Assembly: GCA_029934755.1 (NCBI GenBank)
Contig: JAOZLQ010000103.1
Location: forward strand, 2,952 to 8,292
Direction: 5' to 3'
Origin: Desulfuromusa sp.
GTDB lineage: Bacteria > Desulfobacterota > Desulfuromonadia > Desulfuromonadales > Geopsychrobacteraceae
DNA length: 5,341 nucleotides
The position numbers and the translations under genes are program-made. This document shows positions 1-4,957 of this stretch, piece after piece. Numbering within the stretch: position 1 is the first letter of the stretch; every line of letters begins with the position of its first letter. The notes below the pieces were generated by a model that saw nothing but the letters and a program-made list of their open reading frames with translations, did no database searches and was not told the origin of the DNA.

Positions 1-504
1 AACTTGATTGACAACTGTTGATGAACCAACTGCCACATTGATTCCCATTTTACGCAAGCTGTGAACGGTTTCCCTCAGTTGGTCGAGGAAGCGGTTGTAA
101 CTATTTGCTAGAGTTTGAAATTCATCATGGGATGTCGTTTGAAGTCTGTTAGAGAGATTCATATCGCCACTATTCATTTCTTCAAGCTGACTATTTAGGT
201 TGCGAACTGGTCTGACGAGAAGATAACGTAAAAAAAAGAATGACCCTATTATCGCAAGTATGGATATCAAAAATAGTGTGGTTGCTTGCCATACAGCACG
301 TTCTGCAATGCTGCCAATCAGGTCAACTTGTGAGCTGTTTCCTGACGTGAGAATGTCTTGTAGTGCACTGATGTTGAAATATATGCTGCCAAATAATAAT
401 AATTGCAGCACAAACAGGAAAGTAATGTTGCCAAGTAACTTGCGTGTCAGGGTGTTAAAAAAAAGTTTTTCCAGGCTAGAGTAAGTGCTGTAAAATAATG
501 ACAT
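1..504 (-). CDS. Methyl-accepting chemotaxis protein, N-terminal part (3' end outside window)
   Basis: A reading frame of 168 codons runs without a stop from ATG at 504 to the window edge. The start follows AAGGA (511-515) at a spacing of about 6. The product begins with a short basic N-terminus, then a membrane segment at about residues 23-43. A periplasmic loop of only about 30 residues follows, then a second membrane segment at about 73-93. A HAMP domain covers about 94-147: the conserved Pro is in RPVRNL (P99) and the second helix begins at DEFQTLANSYNRFL (127-140). The remainder (LRKMGINVAVGSSTVVNQV) reads like the start of the MCP cytoplasmic coiled coil. Such proteins sense stimuli and control the CheA kinase from the inner membrane. 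The tiny periplasmic loop leaves no room for a standard 4-helix or Cache sensor domain. The methylation and CheA-tip regions lie outside the window, so a HAMP-containing histidine kinase or cyclase is not fully excluded. It is divergent from the TRAP operon. Confidence 0.82.
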   Translation of the reverse strand, partial: MSLFYSTYSSLEKLFFNTLTRKLLGNITFLFVLQLLLFGSIYFNISALQDILTSGNSSQVDLIGSIAERAVWQATTLFLISILAIIGSFFFLRYLLVRPVRNLNSQLEEMNSGDMNLSNRLQTTSHDEFQTLANSYNRFLDQLRETVHSLRKMGINVAVGSSTVVNQV

Positions 505-520
505 AAGGATTCCTTGTGTC
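500..520. repeat. 21-bp near-perfect palindrome over the chemoreceptor RBS and start codon
   Basis: The core AAGGATTCCTT is extended on both sides by GACA/TGTC with a single mismatched pair. In the minus-strand mRNA the Shine-Dalgarno AAGGA would pair with CCUU just before and into the AUG, leaving a 3-base loop. It could therefore lower translation of the chemoreceptor or serve as an operator for a dimeric repressor. The structure is directly visible; the function is inferred. Confidence 0.5.
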
Positions 521-538
521 TGCTGGCCGAGGGCTCTA

Positions 539-566
539 GTTATATTATCTCAGATTAATAGAACAA
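539..566 (-). promoter_or_regulatory. Possible sigma70 promoter for the chemoreceptor gene
   Basis: On the minus strand TTGTTC (561-566) and TATAAC (539-544) are separated by 16 bases. This would place transcription start near 532 and give a leader of about 28 bases. The match is only moderate and the region is AT-rich, so a chance occurrence is possible. No sigma28-type flagellar promoter (TAAA with GCCGATAA) was seen. Confidence 0.3.
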
Positions 567-643
567 AGTTGTTGAATTGGTTGTAGATAATAAATAAGTG
601 TTAATAATAAATCAAGATATTTTTACTCTCTATTTCATTAAAG

Positions 644-672
644 TTGACCATGTATGATGAAATGCCTATTAT
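644..672 (+). promoter_or_regulatory. Sigma70-type promoter of the TRAP operon
   Basis: TTGACC (644-649) and TATTAT (667-672) are separated by exactly 17 bases. Transcription would start near 679, giving a leader of about 49 bases before dctP. AT-rich sequence lies upstream (about 570-640), including two copies of TAATAAAT that could act as an UP element. No sigma54 (GG-N10-GC) promoter, which is common for dctA/DctBD-controlled dicarboxylate genes, was seen in the divergent region. Confidence 0.6.
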
Positions 673-727
673 GGCGCATCTTTTCGAATTTTATTAAACT
701 TGGTATGTAATTTTAAAAGGAGTATTT

Positions 728-1753
728 ATGTTGAAACGTCGTTTGACTATTTTTATGCTTTTGAGCTTTTCTTTGATTTTTGCTTTTACAGCAACTGCCG
801 CCGATTATAAAAAAGAATACAAAATGAGTGTTGTTGTTGGTCCAAAACTTCCTTGGGGGGCTGGAGCGACAAAGTTTGCTGATCTTGTGCGTGAACGCAC
901 CGATGGACGTATTAATATTAAGGTTTATACGTCGTCTTCGTTGATGGCAGGAAAGCAGACAAACGAATTTTTGATTCATCGACAAGGGGTTGCTGATTTT
1001 TGTTTTGCGTCAACAATCAACTGGTCCACGACAATTAAACCTCTCAACCTTTTTAACTTGCCTTTTTTCTTTCCCGACTATAAGGCATTGGATGCTGTAA
1101 CTCAGGGTGAAGTAGGGGATGAGATTGCTAATCTGTTGAGTGCAAAGGGTGTTACTCTTCTTGCTTGGGGAGAAAATGGTTTTCGTGAAATTACCAATTC
1201 AAAACGAGCAATTACCAAACCTGCTGATCTTGAAGGGTTGAAAATCCGTGTTGTTGGTACTCCTGTTTTTATTGAGACAATGAGGGCTCTGGGAGCCAAT
1301 CCCGTTAATATGAACTGGGGAGATGCGCAGGTTGCGTTTCAGCAGGGTGTTGTTGATGGTCAGGAAAATCCGGTTGTCGCAATTGAAATCCCTGTAAAAA
1401 TCTGGCAATTTCATCAGTATGCAACCATCTGGCGCTACGTCATTGATCCTTTGATGTTGACTGTTAACAATAAAGTGATGGCAAGTTTCTCACCAGCAGA
1501 TCAGGCCATTATTAAACAAGCTGCTAACGAAGCTGCTGACGAACAACGGATGATCGTACGTAAAGGGCTGATCGCCCCCGATTTAAGTGCTCTGGAGCTT
1601 TTGCGTAGTAAAGGGATGGAAGTCACCGTGTTGAGTCCTGAAGTACGCGACCAGTTTAAAGCAAAAACCACCAGTGTATATACGAAGTGGATTGATGTTA
1701 TTGGTGCTGATCTGGTGAAGAAATCTGAAAAAGCGATAGCCGCATCTCGTTAA
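728..1753 (+). CDS. dctP: TRAP transporter periplasmic solute-binding protein, DctP family
   Basis: This is the extracytoplasmic receptor of a tripartite ATP-independent periplasmic transporter. It binds an organic anion in the periplasm and delivers it to the DctQM permease. The 341-residue product has a Sec signal peptide: MLKRR, a hydrophobic stretch to about residue 20, and cleavage after ATA or ATAA at 24-25. The mature part shows DctP-family landmarks: VRERTDGRINIKVY (54-67), GENGFREITNSKRAI (148-162), LKIRVV with the Arg (R174) that normally clamps the substrate carboxylate, and VVDGQENP (208-215). Length is typical of the family. The start is supported by AAGGAG (717-722) 5 bases ahead of the ATG. 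It is the first gene of the operon, 16 bases before dctQ, with its own promoter. A C4-dicarboxylate or another monocarboxylate or keto acid is likely, but the substrate cannot be read from the sequence. Confidence 0.93.
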   Translation: MLKRRLTIFMLLSFSLIFAFTATAADYKKEYKMSVVVGPKLPWGAGATKFADLVRERTDGRINIKVYTSSSLMAGKQTNEFLIHRQGVADFCFASTINWSTTIKPLNLFNLPFFFPDYKALDAVTQGEVGDEIANLLSAKGVTLLAWGENGFREITNSKRAITKPADLEGLKIRVVGTPVFIETMRALGANPVNMNWGDAQVAFQQGVVDGQENPVVAIEIPVKIWQFHQYATIWRYVIDPLMLTVNNKVMASFSPADQAIIKQAANEAADEQRMIVRKGLIAPDLSALELLRSKGMEVTVLSPEVRDQFKAKTTSVYTKWIDVIGADLVKKSEKAIAASR

Positions 1754-1769
1754 AGATCAGGAGTATCTT

Positions 1770-2246
1770 TTGAATAAAGTTCAATGGTTCGCCGAGCATT
1801 TTGAAGAAGTGCTCGGCGCTTTTTTGTTATCTGCGATGGCTTGTCTCGCTTTTGCGAATGTTTTAACCCGCTATGTATTTCATTATCCGTTGGCTTTTAC
1901 TGAGGAACTCGAGGTTAATTCGCTGGTTTGGTTGACCATGCTGGGGACCTCTGCTGCTTTTCGCAAGGGCTGCCACCTGCGGATGGTATTTGTTTACAGT
2001 AAATTCTCATTACTGTGGCAGAAAATTATAGATCAATTCATCTCGTTGCTGTCATTTGGGCTCTTTTCAGCTTTAGGAGTTCTTGGTTACCGGCAATTAA
2101 TTGATGAACGATTTCTGGAGATCACATCCGAATCGTTAAATTTCCCCCAATGGATTTATACCATCTGTATTCCTGTAGGCTGTATCCTCATATTGATTCG
2201 TATCGTTCAAGCGAGCGTTCTCTCCTGGAAAGGAGAACCTCAATGA
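1770..2246 (+). CDS. dctQ: TRAP transporter small permease, DctQ family
   Basis: This is the small membrane subunit that pairs with DctM and helps dock the binding protein. The 158-residue product has four predicted membrane segments at about 14-36, 46-66, 86-106 and 128-148. Typical DctQ features are a FEE start (11-13), NVLTRYVF (30-37), the acidic pair in FTEELEV (43-49) and the G-x-x-A-F-R-K-G-x-H-L-R pattern (59-71). The start codon is TTG, chosen because AGGAG (1759-1763) sits 6 bases upstream; the next in-frame Met is at residue 23, inside the first membrane segment. The stop overlaps the dctM start as ATGA, implying translational coupling. Confidence 0.9.
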   Translation: MNKVQWFAEHFEEVLGAFLLSAMACLAFANVLTRYVFHYPLAFTEELEVNSLVWLTMLGTSAAFRKGCHLRMVFVYSKFSLLWQKIIDQFISLLSFGLFSALGVLGYRQLIDERFLEITSESLNFPQWIYTICIPVGCILILIRIVQASVLSWKGEPQ

Positions 2247-3535
2247 GTCTCGGACTTCTGCTGTTTTTGGGGTTTTTTATTTTACTGCTGGTCGGGACAC
2301 CGATCGCTATAGCCATTGCTATTCCGTCTTGTCTGGTGATCTGGATCGGTGATTTAGGGATCCCGATTATTGCTCCGAACTTTTTTGCCGGCATTGCTAA
2401 ATTTCCTCTTTTAGCCATCCCCCTTTTTATTTTAGCGGGTTTTATTTTAGAGCGGTGTGGCATATCACAACGGGTGATTTCCTTCGCTAATTTACTTGTC
2501 GGTCAGCGTCGTGGCGGGCTGGCGATTGTTGCCATCTCAGTCTGTGTTTTCTTTGGTGGGGTCTCGGGTTCAGGCCCCGCAGATGCAGCCGCTATCGGCG
2601 CAATTCTTATCCCTGCGATGTACGCTCAGGGCTACGCCAAGGGCTACAGTGCTGCTTTAATCGCTGCTGCCGGGTCAACCGCAATCATTGTCCCTCCGAG
2701 TATTGCTCTTATTGTCTATGGAGCTATCACTAATACCTCAATTCCAGCACTTTTTGCTGCAGGTGCGATTCCCGGCTTATTGGCAGGCTTGTCGCTATTG
2801 ATTCCAGCAGTTTGGGTGGCGCGAAAAAGAGGATACGGCGCTAATATCTCCAAAAATAAAGAAGAACAGGTATCTCTTGGTAAATCATTCAGGGATGCCT
2901 TCTGGGGGTTACTGGCGCCAGTTATTATTCTTGGTGGTTTATATGGTGGAATTTTCACTCCAACCGAAGCTGCTGTTGTCGCGGTTTTTTATAGTTTATT
3001 TTTGGGTATGGTTGTTTATCGAAGTTTACGTTTTAAGGATCTTTATCAGATTCTGGTTGATGCCAATCAGACAACTTCAATTGTTATGCTTATTATTGCC
3101 TTTGCTGGACTTTTTTCGTGGGCAGGGTCGACTATCGGAGTTCTTGATCTACTGGCTAATTCACTAATGGGAGCAAGTGATAAAGGTTGGATTGTTTTAC
3201 TTCTGATAAACCTGTTGATTTTTATTGCTGGCATGTTGATGGATGCAATCAGTGTTTTTTATATTTTCCTGCCAATTTTCATCCCAATTATTCACCATTT
3301 TGGGTGGGATCCTGTGTGGTTTGGGGTGGTCATGACTCTAAATCTGGCGATTGGGCAGTTTACTCCCCCGGTTGCAGTCAACCTTTATGTGACCACCCAA
3401 CTGGCTGATATCCGACTGGAGGAGACCTTTCGGGCCGTTATTCCGATGGTTCTTGCCATGTTGATTGCCCTGCTTGTTGTTATTTTGTTTCCTGCATTAT
3501 CTCTCTATATCCCTCGATTCTTTGGTTTGATGTGA
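2243..3535 (+). CDS. dctM: TRAP transporter large permease, DctM family
   Basis: This is the large inner-membrane subunit that forms the transport channel and uses a sodium or proton gradient to import the solute bound by DctP. The 430-residue product is of normal family length and hydrophobic throughout, with roughly 11-12 membrane segments. Motifs include PLFILAGFILE (60-70), GGVSGSGPADAAAIG (105-119), AIIVPPSIALIVYG (147-160), GGIFTPTEAA (235-244) and IGQFTPPVAVNLYV (370-383). The two P-rich motifs, about 220 residues apart, reflect the inverted-repeat scaffold of this ion-transporter superfamily. The ATG at 2243 is preferred over an upstream in-frame ATG at 2150. It has AAAGGAG (2229-2235) 7 bases upstream and overlaps the dctQ stop, and the N-terminus MSLGLLLFLGFF is typical; the upstream extension would lie wholly inside dctQ. 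Confidence 0.94.
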   Translation: MSLGLLLFLGFFILLLVGTPIAIAIAIPSCLVIWIGDLGIPIIAPNFFAGIAKFPLLAIPLFILAGFILERCGISQRVISFANLLVGQRRGGLAIVAISVCVFFGGVSGSGPADAAAIGAILIPAMYAQGYAKGYSAALIAAAGSTAIIVPPSIALIVYGAITNTSIPALFAAGAIPGLLAGLSLLIPAVWVARKRGYGANISKNKEEQVSLGKSFRDAFWGLLAPVIILGGLYGGIFTPTEAAVVAVFYSLFLGMVVYRSLRFKDLYQILVDANQTTSIVMLIIAFAGLFSWAGSTIGVLDLLANSLMGASDKGWIVLLLINLLIFIAGMLMDAISVFYIFLPIFIPIIHHFGWDPVWFGVVMTLNLAIGQFTPPVAVNLYVTTQLADIRLEETFRAVIPMVLAMLIALLVVILFPALSLYIPRFFGLM

Positions 3536-3545
3536 ACTGATTCTG

Positions 3546-4352
3546 GTGCTTCTCCTCTTAAAGATCATAGTTTCTGCCGGAATGGTCCTGACCATCACTT
3601 TTATTGCTGAACGTGCAAGTACACGTTTGGCAGGTGTGTTGCTAGGATTTCCGCTCGGCGCAGGTCTTTCTATTCTGTTTTTTGGAATTGAGCAGGGAGC
3701 TTTATTTGCGGCTGAAAGCGCTCTTTGGGGTATTCCAGGACTTCTGGCCACTCTTGTATTTGCTCTTATGTACATGGTGGGCATTCAACGTTTAACTCAG
3801 AAGAAAAGTCTCCATATTATCTGCTGCGCCTTGTTGGGGATTGCCGGATTCTTTGCCGCAACATTTATTATTTATCTTGTTATGCCAAAAAATAGTTGGC
3901 TTAATATTCCGATAACACTCATCGGAGTATTTGGTTTTGCATTATTTTTCAGAAAACTTCCGGTCAATAACGTTTCCCATAAAATCCCTGTAACACCATT
4001 AATTCTAGGTATCAGAGCTGGGATTTCTTCTCTGGTTATTTTGTTAATTACTGGAGTCGCACAATTAATCGGTCCACAATGGTCTGGGCTCTTTTCGATC
4101 TTCCCTGTGACATTGCTCCCCGTTATCGTCATTTTACATCATCATTATGGTGCTGATACGGTTCTTGCTCTGCTGCGTGAATTACCTTTTGGCTTGCTGG
4201 CAATTGTCGTTTTTGATTTTTCCGTAGCAAATAGTTTTCCACTTTTAGGTGTTGGGGGTGGGATAGTGGTTTCCTATGGAAGCGCTTTTCTCTATCTGTT
4301 GTTTTATGAGATGACAGCACGTAAGGCTCTAGCTCGATGGTTGTCCCCTTGA
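3546..4352 (+). CDS. Polytopic membrane protein of unrecognised function with an internal duplication
   Basis: I do not recognise this protein with certainty. The 268-residue product is strongly hydrophobic, with about nine predicted membrane segments (near 3-21, 29-48, 58-79, 90-112, 117-135, 152-175, 180-199, 209-228, 231-254). Residues 6-76 and 157-227 align without gaps at an offset of 151. Shared positions include A21/A172, G30/G181, F35-P36/F186-P187, G51-A52/G202-A203 and GLLA at 65-68/216-219, about 17 identities in 71 counted by eye. The G-x-x-x-x-FP core followed by a membrane segment resembles small GlpM/DUF3147-type membrane proteins, but this is a weak impression. The start is uncertain: GTG at 3546 has no clear Shine-Dalgarno and would rely on coupling to the dctM stop 10 bases upstream; ATG at 3582 (residue 13) is the alternative. 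Its position as last gene of the TRAP operon suggests a role linked to the transported compound, such as an accessory or export function; this is inference. Confidence 0.8.
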   Translation: MLLLLKIIVSAGMVLTITFIAERASTRLAGVLLGFPLGAGLSILFFGIEQGALFAAESALWGIPGLLATLVFALMYMVGIQRLTQKKSLHIICCALLGIAGFFAATFIIYLVMPKNSWLNIPITLIGVFGFALFFRKLPVNNVSHKIPVTPLILGIRAGISSLVILLITGVAQLIGPQWSGLFSIFPVTLLPVIVILHHHYGADTVLALLRELPFGLLAIVVFDFSVANSFPLLGVGGGIVVSYGSAFLYLLFYEMTARKALARWLSP

Positions 4353-4360
4353 AGGTGATG

Positions 4361-4744
4361 TTAAGTTTTTTCTTCCAATTTCTTAGATAGAGCAGCAAAG
4401 GGGGAGTGGGAAAGAGAGGGGTGCTTCTGCTGATCATTGGAACTGCCATCTATCCTATCTTCTTGTATCCCTCGTGAATGTTCATGGTCATGACAATAAA
4501 TACAGAGTAATTCCCAATTGCTGCCATCTGGTGGATTGTTGTCGTGATTGTGATCTATATGATGAACTGTCAGTTCTCGAATATTTTTCCCTTCAAATCC
4601 CCGGGTGCAGCGACCACAAACATGGGGAAACAACTTCAGTGCCTGTTCCCGATAGCCAGATTGACGGTTCTGTTCTTCCTGACGCATTGTAGCAACGAGT
4701 TGATCCCGTTTTTCGCCGCTCATTTTGCTGCTGTTGATTGCCAT
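4361..4744 (-). CDS. yajD: HNH nuclease family protein, YajD-like
   Basis: The 127-residue product closely resembles E. coli YajD (about 115 residues). Shared stretches include SGYREQALK (29-37), CGRC (43-46), RELTVHHIDHNH (56-67), GSNWELLCIYCHDHEHS (74-90) and a C-terminal NPFADL-like SPFAALSKK. The two CxxC pairs (C43/C46, C81/C84) form a structural zinc site. HHIDH (61-65), N76 and the CHDHEH histidines make up the HNH (beta-beta-alpha metal) nuclease core. The family is thought to nick or cut nucleic acid, but the cellular role of YajD is not established. An extra charged N-terminal stretch of about 15 residues (EKRDQLVATMRQEEQNR) is longer than in E. coli. The ATG at 4744 has only a weak Shine-Dalgarno. 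The gene converges on the TRAP operon with 8 bases between stops. A terminator hairpin ends about 20 bases upstream of its start, leaving no room for a full promoter between them. Confidence 0.88.
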   Translation of the reverse strand: MAINSSKMSGEKRDQLVATMRQEEQNRQSGYREQALKLFPHVCGRCTRGFEGKNIRELTVHHIDHNHDNNPPDGSNWELLCIYCHDHEHSRGIQEDRIDGSSNDQQKHPSLSHSPFAALSKKLEEKT

Positions 4745-4764
4745 AATTGCTTACCCGGAATAAT

Positions 4765-4796
4765 AAAAAAGCCCCGGTCAGCACCGGAGCTCTTTT
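4765..4796. terminator. Bidirectional rho-independent terminator hairpin
   Basis: An 8-bp GC-rich stem with a 4-base loop (4771-4790) has one wobble pair in the minus-strand RNA. On the minus strand it is followed by six U residues (4765-4770); on the plus strand it is followed by UCUUUU (4791-4796). On the minus strand it would end ilvC or short upstream transcripts before yajD. On the plus strand it could stop read-through from the TRAP operon toward ilvC. Confidence 0.8.
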
Positions 4797-4816
4797 ATCC
4801 ATGTTATTTATAGGTG

Positions 4817-4842
4817 ACTTACTTTTAACGTTTACAGTAAGT
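4817..4842 (-). other. Stem-loop with perfect 7-bp stem
   Basis: ACTTACT and AGTAAGT (4817-4823 and 4836-4842) form a perfect 7-bp stem around a 12-base loop. The stop codon of the 15-codon ORF lies in the loop. There is no U-tract, so it is not itself a terminator. It could stabilise the 3' part of a short transcript or influence the downstream terminator. Confidence 0.4.
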
Positions 4843-4879
4843 TAGTAACTTCACACTGCGGTGGCTCAGAAACTTTCAT
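4832..4879 (-). CDS. Candidate 15-residue small protein or leader peptide
   Basis: An ATG at 4879 is preceded by AAGGAGG with a 4-base gap, the strongest Shine-Dalgarno on the minus strand here. It opens a 15-codon frame, MKVSEPPQCEVTNLL, ending in TAA. No homologue is recognised. It contains a PPQC segment and has no membrane segment. It is not rich in Ile/Val/Leu codons at a control position, so it is not an obvious branched-chain amino acid attenuator peptide. It lies between an FNR-type site and a stem-loop plus terminator, 78 bases downstream of the ilvC stop. The strong ribosome binding site argues for translation, but the short length means chance cannot be excluded. Confidence 0.35.
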   Translation of the reverse strand: MKVSEPPQCEVTNLL

Positions 4880-4899
4880 GTTTCCTCCTTTTCGCAATT

Positions 4900-4913
4900 T
4901 TGATGTAGATCAA
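4900..4913. promoter_or_regulatory. Perfect FNR/DNR-type binding site
   Basis: The sequence TTGATGTAGATCAA matches TTGAT-N4-ATCAA, the consensus for FNR and related CRP-superfamily regulators, at all ten conserved positions. It lies between ilvC and the 15-codon ORF and would sit over the predicted minus-strand start at about 4906. That position suggests repression rather than class II activation at -41.5. The match is directly visible; which regulator binds is inference. Confidence 0.55.
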
Positions 4914-4941
4914 CATTACCACTTTTTGCATCAATATGCAA
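4913..4941 (-). promoter_or_regulatory. Possible sigma70 promoter for the short unit upstream of yajD
   Basis: On the minus strand TTGCAT (4936-4941) and TAATGT (4913-4918) are separated by 17 bases, predicting transcription start near 4906. The -10 element is poor (TAATGT). The -35 hexamer lies within the neighbouring palindrome and the start lies under the FNR-type site, so the elements interlock. It would drive the 15-codon ORF and possibly yajD by read-through. Confidence 0.35.
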
Positions 4942-4942
4942 A
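4925..4942. repeat. Perfect palindrome TTTGCAT-N4-ATGCAAA
   Basis: Two 7-base arms are separated by CAAT. The layout (inverted arms around four bases) is the same as that of the FNR-type site, and the two centres are 27 bases apart. It may be a second operator for a CRP/FNR-like or other dimeric regulator. It overlaps the -35 region of the possible minus-strand promoter and begins 15 bases past the ilvC stop. Confidence 0.4.
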
Positions 4943-4957
4943 TTTAGGTGAAGAATT

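Noticed and set aside
260..484. Plus-strand 74-codon ORF
   Set aside because: Lies entirely antisense to the chemoreceptor frame. The product is Met/Ser/Asn-rich without domain character, and no suitable ribosome binding site is seen.
505..727. Sigma54 promoter or DctD-type enhancer for a dicarboxylate TRAP operon
   Set aside because: No GG-N10-GC element with suitable flanks was found; a sigma70 promoter explains the start better.
713..985. Minus-strand 90-codon ORF over the dctP start
   Set aside because: Shadow of the dctP signal-peptide region; low-complexity Lys/Asn/Phe product with no family resemblance.
2150..2242. Upstream ATG extending DctM by 31 residues
   Set aside because: The extension lies wholly inside dctQ in another frame and lacks DctM-like sequence. 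ATG 2243 has a strong ribosome binding site and gives a typical N-terminus.
4474..4813. Two overlapping plus-strand ORFs (4474-4692 and 4544-4813)
   Set aside because: They are antisense to yajD, whose motifs are unmistakable on the minus strand. The second also runs through the terminator hairpin.
4832..4957. Branched-chain amino acid attenuator for ilv genes
   Set aside because: The small ORF and terminator lie downstream of ilvC on the same strand, and the peptide lacks a run of Ile, Val or Leu codons.
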